NCBI GenBank assembly: GCA_903888815.1
Contig: CAISVC010000438.1
Span: 1 to 7,162 of the forward strand
Reading direction: 5' to 3'
Source: an uncultured Fibrobacterota bacterium
Lineage (GTDB): Bacteria > Fibrobacterota > Chitinivibrionia > Chitinivibrionales > Chitinispirillaceae
DNA length: 7,162 nucleotides
Shown: positions 1-6,600 of the stretch, piece by piece
How positions within the stretch are numbered: the stretch's first letter is position 1
Layout: each line of letters opens with the position of its first letter
The notes under the pieces: model-generated
What the model saw: the letters and a program-made list of their open reading frames with translations, nothing else
Databases searched by the model: none
What the model was told of the DNA's origin: nothing
Program-made: the position numbers and the translations under genes

Positions 1-271
1 CCTGCGGTGCCGGCTTTTTTACTTTGAACTTCTCCTCCATTGTAACGGCAAGCTGGAACCCGGAATCGGTCTCGACATCATGGATGCGGAGCTCGATCCT
101 GTCGGGATATTTTTCGGCAATCGGCTTAAGAAGGGTGGTCTTGATCTCCGCGCATTCGCCGCAGGTCGTTGAACCGAAGAAATGGAGGACGAGCCGGGTG
201 GAAATTGTCTCAGCCGAAACAGCGCAATAAGCGAAATAAATAACGGCAAGGATTTTAAATATTTTTATCAT
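1..271 (-). CDS. Exported thioredoxin-fold protein, partial (C-terminus beyond window edge)
   Basis: Reading the minus strand from the ATG at 269-271 gives 90 codons that stay open to the window edge, so the C-terminus is missing. Residues 1-20 look like a Sec signal peptide: basic MIKIFK, a hydrophobic core, then AVSA before E21. There is no lipobox. The mature part begins like a thioredoxin fold: strand LVLHFFGS (27-34), then a CxxC motif, C37-G-E-C40, at the start of a helix. The segment KKPAPQ near residues 85-90 sits where thioredoxins carry their cis-proline. I infer a periplasmic thiol-disulfide or redox protein. C-G-E-C differs from the classical CGPC and CPHC sites, so whether it reduces, oxidises or binds metal is open. 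It starts 22 bases after the acylphosphatase stop, with a GGGGA sequence upstream of the ATG, so cotranscription is likely. No specific family name can be assigned from this fragment. Confidence 0.75.
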   Translation of the reverse strand, partial: MIKIFKILAVIYFAYCAVSAETISTRLVLHFFGSTTCGECAEIKTTLLKPIAEKYPDRIELRIHDVETDSGFQLAVTMEEKFKVKKPAPQ

Positions 272-293
272 GGTTTTTCCCCGGATATACCGG

Positions 294-593
294 CTAAAAC
301 TTAATCTCAAACCCCTCTTCCCTCTCCTCCACCGGCAAATCGTGGGTCTTTACATCAGATACATACGAAAGCGCCGGGCCGTTTCTGATTTCCGCTAAAA
401 ACGCATTAACCTTGTCGCCGGCTCCCTGGGCTTCGAACTCAACATTGCCGTCTGCGAGGTTGCGCACCCAGCCGGTGAGGCCGTAGTGCTGTGCCCTCGA
501 ACGCGCGAAATAGCGGAAGCCCACGCCCTGGACTCTTCCTTCCACCACAGCGGAGATACGTTTGACAATACCGGATGACGATGGAGGGTTCAT
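294..593 (-). CDS. acyP: Acylphosphatase
   Basis: This 99-residue protein has the length and signature of the acylphosphatase family, small cytosolic enzymes that hydrolyse acyl phosphates to a carboxylate and phosphate. The phosphate-binding loop GRVQGVGFR spans residues 19-27 and ends with the catalytic arginine R27. The second signature, GWVRNLADGNVE, spans 41-52 and supplies the catalytic asparagine N45. The C-terminus EGFEIKF fits the family's final strand. The ATG at 593 is the only reasonable start, because an in-frame TGA lies two codons upstream and the conserved core begins near residue 13. No clear Shine-Dalgarno precedes it, so translation may depend on ribosomes arriving from the DUF2905 gene, whose stop is 42 bases upstream. 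The physiological substrate is not evident from context. The family call is secure. Confidence 0.95.
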   Translation of the reverse strand: MNPPSSSGIVKRISAVVEGRVQGVGFRYFARSRAQHYGLTGWVRNLADGNVEFEAQGAGDKVNAFLAEIRNGPALSYVSDVKTHDLPVEEREEGFEIKF

Positions 594-635
594 GATGGAT
601 CACAAATGTTTTTTCGAAGAAGAAGGAGGGGGTCA

Positions 636-854
636 TCACCGTTTCGAGAAAAAATTCAGTATGATCGTTATAACGATGCTCAGCAATACCGACGTCGCTA
701 CGGGGATATAGATCCTGTACCGTCCGCTGCCGAAATGCAGATCGCCGGGCAGCCGGCCGATCGGAATCTTGTCCGCGACCATGAACAGCATGCCCACCAC
801 CACGATCACGGCACCCGCGATTATTAAAAATCGTCCTGCGTCAGCCCAGTTCAT
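636..854 (-). CDS. DUF2905 family small membrane protein
   Basis: The product is a 72-residue protein with two predicted transmembrane helices, about residues 9-27 and 50-69. Between them is a short polar loop carrying the family signature P31-x-GRLPGD (33-38), followed by YIPVATSVLLS at 49-59. These match the DUF2905 family of small inner-membrane proteins, which have no established function. The lysine and arginine at the C-terminus would favour both ends facing the cytoplasm. I chose the ATG at 854 over an in-frame TTG at 860 because the purine-rich AGAAGGGG at 861-868 is spaced six bases from that ATG. The gene lies downstream of the inverted-repeat element that follows ruvB and 42 bases upstream of the acylphosphatase gene, probably in one transcript with it. 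The family assignment is firm; no role should be inferred from it. Confidence 0.9.
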   Translation of the reverse strand: MNWADAGRFLIIAGAVIVVVGMLFMVADKIPIGRLPGDLHFGSGRYRIYIPVATSVLLSIVITIILNFFSKR

Positions 855-860
855 GGTCAA

Positions 861-868
861 CCCCTTCT
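861..868 (-). promoter_or_regulatory. Ribosome binding site that fixes the DUF2905 start
   Basis: On the minus strand this reads AGAAGGGG, six bases before the ATG at 854. It overlaps no other gene and favours that ATG over the upstream in-frame TTG at 860, which would sit directly against the site. Confidence 0.6.
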
Positions 869-886
869 ACGCTTTGTATTTTTTTC

Positions 887-996
887 GGGGCATCCACCAA
901 CATCCTCTGGAGGCGGGAGCCCTGTTCGAAGTCATCCTCCGCTTGCGGAGGATGGCGAGTTTGGGCAAGCCGGAAGAGGGTGCTGGTGGATGCCCC
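887..996. repeat. Nested inverted-repeat element between ruvB and the DUF2905 gene
   Basis: The outer arms, 887-908 and 975-996, are complementary over 22 positions. They comprise 13 perfect pairs (GGGGCATCCACCA against TGGTGGATGCCCC), one A/C mismatch, two pairs, one T/G, then five pairs. Inside is a perfect 10-bp inverted repeat, CATCCTCCGC (933-942) and GCGGAGGATG (945-954). Read as plus-strand RNA it would form a 9-bp stem closed by a G(CUUG)C tetraloop, a known stable loop type. A third copy of CATCCTC at 901-907 could compete for the same partner. On the plus strand CTCTTTT follows the right arm; on the minus strand the last arm is followed by GAAAAAAA, so it does not look like an intrinsic terminator for ruvB. 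It may be a dispersed intergenic repeat, a structured RNA or an mRNA-stabilising element. The remaining sequence of this 160-base gap shows no gene. Confidence 0.7.
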
Positions 997-1014
997 TCTT
1001 TTAAATAATGCCAA

Positions 1015-2082
1015 TCAGGTTTGTTCCCCGTTCCCGCTCTTTTCGAAAATATCCTGCTGCAGCGAGGCTGTTTTTGGCGGCTTAAGCCCGAAATACCGGT
1101 AGGTCTTCATGGTCACCTCGCGGCCGCGGGGCGTGCGCTTGAGGAATCCGGCCTGGATGAGAAACGGCTCGTACACCTCTTCTATCGTGTCCGGCTCCTC
1201 TCCCACCACCACGGCGATGGTGTTGACCCCGACGGGCCCGCCGCCGTAGTGCTCGATGATCGAGCGCAGGATGCTGCGGTCCATTTCGTCGAGTCCGTTC
1301 GGGTCCACGCCGAGCATGGCAAGCGTCGTGTCCACGATCGGCATGGTAATGCGGCCGTCGCCCTTTACTTCGGCGACATCGCGGCACCGCCGCAGCAGGC
1401 GGTTGGCGATCCGCGGGGTGCCGCGCGCCCGCTTGCCGAGCTCGGTTGCCGCCTTTTCATCGCAGTGGATTTTCAGAAGCCTGGCGGAGCGCATGACGAT
1501 GGTCTGCAGTTCCCCGGCCGTGTAATAGTTGAGGCGGCAGATATAGCCGAACCGTCCGAGGAGCGGCGAGGTGAGCATGCCGGCGCGCGTGGTGGCGCCC
1601 ACAAGCGTGAACGGCTTCAGGTTGAGCCTGATCGAACGGGCGGCCGGACCTTCGCCGATCGATATATCGAAGACAAAATCCTCCATGGCCGGATACAGCG
1701 ACTCCTCCACAATCCGGTTCAGGCGGTGGATTTCGTCGATGAAAAGAATCTCCCGTTCGCCGAGGTTGGTGAGATTGCCGGCAAGATCGCCTTTCTTTTC
1801 AAGAACCGGGCCCGAGGTCGTGAGAATGCCGACGCCCAGTTCGTTGGCCAGTATGCGGGAGAGCGTTGTTTTACCGAGTCCGGGCGGGCCGCAGAACAGA
1901 ATATGGTCGAGCGCCTCGCCCCGGCGCTTGGCCGCCTCGACAAAGACGCCCAGGTTTTCTTTAATCGCCTCCTGACCTATAAAGTCGGAAAAACGTTCCG
2001 GCCGCAGGGTGACGTCAAACTTCGCCTCTTCGCCATCCTCTTCCTGCTTGATGCCCGAGACTATTCTGTTTGATTCGTCCAT
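1015..2082 (-). CDS. ruvB: Holliday junction branch migration ATPase RuvB
   Basis: RuvB is the hexameric AAA+ motor that, with RuvA, drives branch migration of Holliday junctions during recombinational repair. The 355-residue product has the usual layout. The N-terminal segment ends in LRPERFSDFIGQ (26-37). Walker A is GPPGLGKT (65-72) and Walker B is LFIDE (113-117). Sensor 1 is GATTRAG (162-168), the arginine-finger region is SPLLGRFG (172-179, with R177), and sensor 2 is GTPRIANRLLRR (221-232). The C-terminal winged-helix domain contains GGGPVGVNT and GFLKRTPRGR. The length is slightly above the common 335-350, owing to a short acidic N-terminal tail and a polar C-terminal tail. The ATG at 2082 is preceded by only a weak GGA eight bases upstream. 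The gene is 99 bases downstream of ruvA, a gap filled by repeats, so it may be expressed less tightly with ruvA than ruvA is with ruvC. Confidence 0.98.
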   Translation of the reverse strand: MDESNRIVSGIKQEEDGEEAKFDVTLRPERFSDFIGQEAIKENLGVFVEAAKRRGEALDHILFCGPPGLGKTTLSRILANELGVGILTTSGPVLEKKGDLAGNLTNLGEREILFIDEIHRLNRIVEESLYPAMEDFVFDISIGEGPAARSIRLNLKPFTLVGATTRAGMLTSPLLGRFGYICRLNYYTAGELQTIVMRSARLLKIHCDEKAATELGKRARGTPRIANRLLRRCRDVAEVKGDGRITMPIVDTTLAMLGVDPNGLDEMDRSILRSIIEHYGGGPVGVNTIAVVVGEEPDTIEEVYEPFLIQAGFLKRTPRGREVTMKTYRYFGLKPPKTASLQQDIFEKSGNGEQT

Positions 2083-2100
2083 AGTAAATATCCAAAAACT

Positions 2101-2150
2101 GGAAGTCAGGAGAAAAGCAAAACTTGTTTTAATTCTGGCTACTGACTTCT
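2101..2150. repeat. Imperfect inverted repeat (hairpin) between ruvA and ruvB
   Basis: GAAGTCAG (2102-2109) pairs perfectly with CTGACTTC (2142-2149). Further in, AGAA (2111-2114) can pair with TTCT (2133-2136), and AAAAC (2119-2123) with GTTTT (2126-2130) around a two-base loop. The result is a bulged hairpin covering most of the ruvA-ruvB gap. The left arm is an inverted copy of the heptad motif that forms the neighbouring tandem repeat. No T-run follows the stem on the minus strand beyond the short TTTTT near 2094-2098, so attenuation is possible but unsupported. Confidence 0.5.
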
Positions 2151-2173
2151 GACTCCTGAATTCTGACTTCCTG
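2135..2173. repeat. Tandem 7-bp repeat, five units of CTGACTY type
   Basis: The plus strand reads CTGGCTA (2135-2141), CTGACTT (2142-2148), CTGACTC (2149-2155), CTGAATT (2156-2162) and CTGACTT (2163-2169), then a partial CCTG. On the transcribed strand this is AAGTCAG-type units between the ruvA stop and ruvB. The period is 7, not a multiple of 3, and the tract lies wholly outside the genes. An inverted copy, GGAAGTCAG, occurs at 2101-2109. Slippage-generated or dispersed intergenic repeat is the simplest reading. Confidence 0.75.
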
Positions 2174-2181
2174 TCATGTTA

Positions 2182-2808
2182 TTATATTACCTGCAGCGCC
2201 TTTTTAATCCACTCTTCAGCCGGAATGTCCTTCCCTTCGCCCATGGTCTGCCGCACGCGCTCGATCGCATGCGCAACCTGCTTTTCGTTGTAACCGAGCG
2301 ACAGCAATGCCTCAAAAGCCTCCTGCCCGATGTTCGGGGAGCCGTCAGTCTGTCGCAGTAGAGCCGGTGAGCGGTCTGCCGAGGCTGTCTGTTTGCCTGC
2401 GGCCGTCAATTTGAGTTTGCCGCGCAGCTCCATGATCAGCCGCTGGGCGATCTTGGCGCCGATACCGGGGATTTTTGTCAGCCGCGAAGGGTCGCCGAGC
2501 GCCACGCACTTCACCAGTTCCTCCGAAGAAATTTTCGAAAGTATCCCCAGCGCCGTTTTCGGGCCTATGGAGCTGACCCCGATAAGCTGCCGGAACAGCT
2601 CGCGGTCGGCTTTCGTCAGGAAACCGTAAAGCTTGTGTGCGTCTTCGCGGATATGATAATGCGTATAGAGCTTGACTTCCGTGCCCAACGCCGGCAGCCT
2701 TTCATAGGTGGAAAGCGGGATATTGATTTCATACCCGACCCCCTGCGCTTCAACCGTTGCGCCGGCGATCTCTTTTTCGGTCAGGATGCCGCGGACATAC
2801 TCGATCAT
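2182..2808 (-). CDS. ruvA: Holliday junction DNA-binding protein RuvA
   Basis: RuvA is the tetrameric protein that binds the four-way junction and loads RuvB. The 208-residue product has three domains. The OB-fold domain I covers about 1-63 (MIEYVRGIL at the start) and carries the acidic-pin residues E55-D56 in REDAHKLYGF. Domain II has two helix-hairpin-helix motifs, GVSSIGPKTALGIL (77-90) and LTKIPGIGAKIAQRL (110-124). A flexible, polar linker of about 30 residues leads to the RuvB-binding domain III, about 161-208 (EAFEALLSLGY, then EEWIKKALQVI). The open frame extends upstream, but the ATG at 2808 begins the conserved family N-terminus. That ATG overlaps the ruvC stop as ATGA and has CAAGG seven bases upstream, inside ruvC. 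Translation coupled to ruvC is therefore very likely. Confidence 0.98.
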   Translation of the reverse strand: MIEYVRGILTEKEIAGATVEAQGVGYEINIPLSTYERLPALGTEVKLYTHYHIREDAHKLYGFLTKADRELFRQLIGVSSIGPKTALGILSKISSEELVKCVALGDPSRLTKIPGIGAKIAQRLIMELRGKLKLTAAGKQTASADRSPALLRQTDGSPNIGQEAFEALLSLGYNEKQVAHAIERVRQTMGEGKDIPAEEWIKKALQVI

Positions 2809-3344
2809 GCATGCACCTTGAGAAAGGTTCTTTTCCTGCCGGAAAGTACGGCCGCTTCCGAGACAATAGACCGCGTACCGGCATGGTAAAAATCGCACAG
2901 CGCGACCGCCAGCGCATCGTACGCATCACTGCGTTCATAGCCGGAAGGCGGCGACAGCAGCATTTTTACCATATACTCCACCTGCGATTTTTCCGCACTC
3001 CCGTTGCCGGTGATCGACTTCTTTATCTCGCGCGGCGAATATTCGGCGATGCATGCACCCGCCTTCTGCGCCGCAAGCATCAGGACACCGCGGGCATGGC
3101 CCAATAGCAGCGTGGTATGCACGTTCTTGGCATAAAACGCCTGCTCGATCGCGGCCCGGGCCGGCTTATACCGCGCAAGGCATTTTTCGATTTCCGTATG
3201 AATATCCAGAAGCCGTTCCGCGAGCGGCGCACCGGCCTGCGTCGTAATGACCCCGCAGTCAACCCACGATACGGAATTATTCCTGGATTCAATCACTCCA
3301 TAGCCCGTTATTGCCGTGCCCGGATCAATGCCGAGAATGATCAT
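2805..3344 (-). CDS. ruvC: Crossover junction endodeoxyribonuclease RuvC
   Basis: RuvC is the dimeric, metal-dependent nuclease that resolves Holliday junctions by symmetric nicking. The 179-residue protein begins MIILGIDPGTAITGYG, giving catalytic D7. The second acidic residue, E67, is in AAIEQAF, and the C-terminal pair D140 and D143 is in SDAYDALAVALC, so all four expected carboxylates are present. The helix carrying the last two acids ends in ALCDFYH where many RuvC proteins read an A-x-x-H type ending, a minor variation. After it is a basic tail with GRKRTFLK near the C-terminus. The start codon lies three bases after the yebC stop, with only a distant AGGA (about 12 bases upstream), so re-initiation after yebC is plausible. 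The stop overlaps the ruvA start as ATGA. Order yebC-ruvC-ruvA-ruvB is common in bacteria. Confidence 0.98.
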   Translation of the reverse strand: MIILGIDPGTAITGYGVIESRNNSVSWVDCGVITTQAGAPLAERLLDIHTEIEKCLARYKPARAAIEQAFYAKNVHTTLLLGHARGVLMLAAQKAGACIAEYSPREIKKSITGNGSAEKSQVEYMVKMLLSPPSGYERSDAYDALAVALCDFYHAGTRSIVSEAAVLSGRKRTFLKVHA

Positions 3345-3347
3345 ACT

Positions 3348-4100
<753 letters not shown>

Positions 4101-4116
4101 GTGACTCCTCGCTTTC

Positions 4117-4145
4117 GTTATCTCTTTTGTATGGTTCTGCGCCAA
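4117..4145 (-). promoter_or_regulatory. Possible promoter for yebC-ruvCAB (weak)
   Basis: On the minus strand TTGGCG (4140-4145) is followed by a 17-base spacer and GATAAC (4117-4122), each matching four of six positions of the sigma-70 consensus. The implied transcript would have a short leader containing the GAGGAG ribosome binding site of yebC. Matches this weak occur by chance; read-through from murI is the alternative. Confidence 0.25.
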
Positions 4146-4215
4146 CGGCCTGTTGCCCTGCAATGCCCTGTGCCTGATCTTTCACAGCAGCGGGACATCC
4201 GGCGGATGATACAGC

Positions 4216-4237
4216 ACGCCGAGAACGTTCCCGGCGT
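4216..4237. repeat. 22-bp near-perfect palindrome between murI and yebC
   Basis: The arms ACGCCG and CGGCGT flank a core with GAACGTTC. All eleven position pairs are complementary except one A/C. As DNA it could be a binding site for a dimeric regulator. As minus-strand RNA it would be a hairpin beginning about 15 bases after the murI stop, but no U-tract follows, so an intrinsic terminator is not supported. The rest of the 152-base gap (4101-4252) holds a repeated CAGGGCA and the weak promoter candidate, and no gene. Confidence 0.55.
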
Positions 4238-4252
4238 CAGCCCACTGGCGTA

Positions 4253-5101
4253 TTATACGGCCGCTGCGGTTTCGCATAGCTTCGTCAATTTCTCCAATCC
4301 GACAAGTTCAATGGAAGGAAGCGTTCCGCCTAAAAATGAAGCTGCCAGTTCCTTGAAACGCGGCGCATAATCGGTGACCATGAAACGGCTTGCCGCCAGA
4401 CCTCCTGCCTTTTCCGGTGACAGTCCGCCGAGGGCGGCAAGAATATCCTTCACCTCTTTGGCGGTCCAGAGCGCGCTGTCGACGAGATGCGTCCGCGTTC
4501 CCACAAGCTCCTGAATCGTCTCCATGAGCAGCGGGTAATGGGTACAGCCCAGGATGATGCAATCCACCCCGCTATCAAGAAGTTCCGCCAGATAGTACTG
4601 TGCCGTGAGCCGGGTAATTTCGTGATCGAGCAGTCCCTCCTCCACTAGCGGCACGAAAAGCGGGCATGCTTTGCCGTACACCTTGATCGCCGGGTCCTGC
4701 GCCTGGATCGCCCGCACATAGGCGCCGGCGCGGATCGTCGCTGCGGTGCCGATGACCCCGACTTTCCGCTCCGCGGTCCGCAGCGCAGCCGCGCGCGCGC
4801 CCGGAAGCACGACACCCACAACCGGAATTTCCTTAACGCTCTTTTCAATATAATCCAGCGCCACCGACGATACTGTATTGCACGCAACCACGAGCAGTTT
4901 GATGTCCATTTCCATGAGCAGCAGGGCGTCCTGCATGCCGAAGGTCCGTATCGTCTCTTCCGAACGTCCGCCGTACGGGCACCGCGCGGTGTCGCCGAGA
5001 TAGACGATCCGCTCGCCGGCCATGAGCCGGAAAAGTTCCCGCACCACGGTAAGACCGCCGAGGCCGGAATCAAAAACGCCGATGGGCCGCGTATCGCTCA
5101 T
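4253..5101 (-). CDS. murI: Glutamate racemase MurI
   Basis: MurI is the cofactor-independent racemase converting L-glutamate to D-glutamate for the peptidoglycan stem peptide, in the cytoplasm. The 282-residue product has the aspartate/glutamate racemase pattern. PIGVFDSGLGGLTVV (6-20) carries D11, and YLGDTARCPYGGRS (34-47) follows. The first catalytic cysteine is C74 in VVACNT. The second is C186 in GCTHYPLL, with neighbouring H188. The two cysteines act as the proton-transfer bases on the two faces of the substrate. Length is normal for the family (about 260-285). The ATG at 5101 overlaps the amidase stop as ATGA and has no good Shine-Dalgarno of its own, so translation is probably coupled to the amidase gene. 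Racemases of other specificity in this superfamily are less likely, because the glutamate racemase motifs are intact. Confidence 0.97.
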   Translation of the reverse strand: MSDTRPIGVFDSGLGGLTVVRELFRLMAGERIVYLGDTARCPYGGRSEETIRTFGMQDALLLMEMDIKLLVVACNTVSSVALDYIEKSVKEIPVVGVVLPGARAAALRTAERKVGVIGTAATIRAGAYVRAIQAQDPAIKVYGKACPLFVPLVEEGLLDHEITRLTAQYYLAELLDSGVDCIILGCTHYPLLMETIQELVGTRTHLVDSALWTAKEVKDILAALGGLSPEKAGGLAASRFMVTDYAPRFKELAASFLGGTLPSIELVGLEKLTKLCETAAAV

Positions 5102-6600
5102 AACCCGGTTTCAAATTTCTTCTTGAAGTTCATTACCGCCTCGAAAATCGCGTTCGCCATGTCCTTCTGAAACGACTTATCGATAAGAATTTTTTCGTCG
5201 GATTGGTTTGAGATAAAACCGGTTTCGATCAGAATCGACGGCATATAGGCCCCGTTCAGCACCCAGAAATTTGCCTGCCCGATGCCGAGCTGCAGCCGGG
5301 GAATTTTTTTGTGCAGCGAAAGCTCAAACTGCTGGTCAAGCAAAATACTGAGATCCTGACTCTCGCGCAAGTATTCGTTTCCGGCCAGATCGATAAGCAC
5401 GTTCTTGAGCGCGTTATAATGCTGCGGTTTATCCTCAAGCTCGATCACGGCATTTTCACGCATGGCGACGAGCTTATCTTCCTCGTTTTTCGCCTGGGAA
5501 AGAAAATAAACTTTATACCCCTTCGTTGTCTCCTTAATTTTCTGCGAACCCGGCATTGCATTCACATGGATGGAAACGAAAAGGTCGGCATTCCGCTCGT
5601 TCGCCATTTTCGTCCGGTCGGCCAGCGTGACGAAGTCGTCCGCTTCACGGGTGAGGAATACCCTGATCCCGCTCTTTTTCCTGAGCAGATCGCGGAGCCG
5701 GAGCGCAATGGTAAACGTAATGTCCTTTTCAAAGGTGCCGTCAGGACCGATCGCTCCCGGATCTTTGCCGCCGTGTCCCGGATCGACGACGATAGTGCGT
5801 ATCCCGGCGGAGACCACGTCGTTTGAGGATCCGGATACCCGTTTCCCTTCCGCCGAGGATCGCTTGGGACGCAATGATACCAGCACGGTGCGGAGATCCT
5901 GCAGATAATCGATCTGCGGTTCTTCGATTTCCCGGGTCACGAGAAGCGATACCTGCGCCGATTCATTGAACTGCACGCCGAACAGGGAATCGACGAAACC
6001 GATGCGCCGGCCGCTCCTGACCTGCGCCGTGTCAACAGTGGCCCCGAAAAAATTAAGTGTGACGTTCGGATAATAGTAGGTGTAATCGAATGGCAGCGAG
6101 TCGGCGAGCTCAACGGTCACGAGCACGCCGTTCTGTTTCTTTTCGCAGGCGACCGATGCGACGGAATAGGATGATTTATTGATCGTCAGCGCCTTTGAAG
6201 CCGCATCCCACCGCAATTTGGGGCCGTTCACTCCCTTATAGATAGCAAGGAACGCCTTCATGGGAAGATAGAGGGACGCGCCGATCCGGAGAACCGGCGC
6301 CGGAAGCGGAAAAAGCGCATTGTCGCAGAAATAATACTGAATATCCTGAGTAAAAACATACTGCCGTGCGTTCCTGACGCAGGTAAGCTGCTGCGCCGGA
6401 TCATCCCACCGCCACTTGAACCCGAGCCGTTCAAAAAGCGGCGGTAGTGCCACCAGCAGCTCACCGCCGCGCATGACCGCGGGCAGGGTACCGGTCCGGC
6501 CCGACGGCAATTCTCGGACGGTAATATTGGCGGCGGCCGTTCCGCAGCAGCAAGCCCAGACGGCCCACCACAACAGCGGTCGGCGGTTCGTTCCGTTCAT
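5098..6600 (-). CDS. Secreted N-acetylmuramoyl-L-alanine amidase (Amidase_3) with copper-amine-oxidase-like N-terminal domain
   Basis: This 500-residue exported enzyme should cleave the amide between N-acetylmuramic acid and the stem peptide of peptidoglycan in the periplasm. Residues 1-24 form a signal peptide: NRR, a Trp/Cys-rich hydrophobic stretch, and AAA before N25. C18 might be lipidated, but the lipobox (V-W-A-C) is poor. Residues 28-140 resemble the copper-amine-oxidase-like domain seen in cell-wall proteins (GELLVALPPLFERLGFKWRWD; LYLPMKAFL). Residues 145-245 look like an AMIN-type beta domain, followed by a Ser/Lys-rich linker. The zinc amidase domain (267-490) has ligands H276 in VDPGHGGKDPG, E291 in FEKD and H345 in SIHVNA, and catalytic E459 in LIETGFISN. 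A long helical insertion lies between H345 and E459. The ATG at 6600 overlaps the smpB stop and has AGGA seven bases upstream; the longer frame lacks a signal peptide at its N-terminus. Confidence 0.93.
   Translation of the reverse strand: MNGTNRRPLLWWAVWACCCGTAAANITVRELPSGRTGTLPAVMRGGELLVALPPLFERLGFKWRWDDPAQQLTCVRNARQYVFTQDIQYYFCDNALFPLPAPVLRIGASLYLPMKAFLAIYKGVNGPKLRWDAASKALTINKSSYSVASVACEKKQNGVLVTVELADSLPFDYTYYYPNVTLNFFGATVDTAQVRSGRRIGFVDSLFGVQFNESAQVSLLVTREIEEPQIDYLQDLRTVLVSLRPKRSSAEGKRVSGSSNDVVSAGIRTIVVDPGHGGKDPGAIGPDGTFEKDITFTIALRLRDLLRKKSGIRVFLTREADDFVTLADRTKMANERNADLFVSIHVNAMPGSQKIKETTKGYKVYFLSQAKNEEDKLVAMRENAVIELEDKPQHYNALKNVLIDLAGNEYLRESQDLSILLDQQFELSLHKKIPRLQLGIGQANFWVLNGAYMPSILIETGFISNQSDEKILIDKSFQKDMANAIFEAVMNFKKKFETGL

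Noticed and set aside
19..249. A 76-codon minus-strand frame at the window start
   Set aside because: It is out of frame with the longer open frame that encodes a signal peptide and CxxC thioredoxin-like start, and its Ser/Arg/Pro-rich product looks like a shadow.
439..639. A 66-codon minus-strand frame starting GTG-ATG at the DUF2905 stop and overlapping the acylphosphatase
   Set aside because: The start position looks attractive for coupling, but the frame runs out of phase through the acylphosphatase core and its product has no recognisable features. The acylphosphatase frame has both catalytic signatures.
887..996. Intrinsic terminator of the ruv operon
   Set aside because: On the minus strand the stem is followed by an A-run, not a T-run, and the outer loop is about 66 bases, too large for a standard terminator.
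1021..2073. A 350-codon open frame on the plus strand opposite ruvB
   Set aside because: It is the mirror of a strongly conserved, codon-biased gene. Its translation shows no recognisable domain, and it fully overlaps intact ruvB.
2809..2898. A 30-codon N-terminal extension of RuvA
   Set aside because: It lies wholly inside ruvC, and the family N-terminus begins at the ATG at 2808, which also has a suitable CAAGG upstream.
4101..4163. A 21-codon N-terminal extension of YebC
   Set aside because: The invariant MSGHSKW start is at 4100 with a GAGGAG site just upstream; the extension has no family counterpart.
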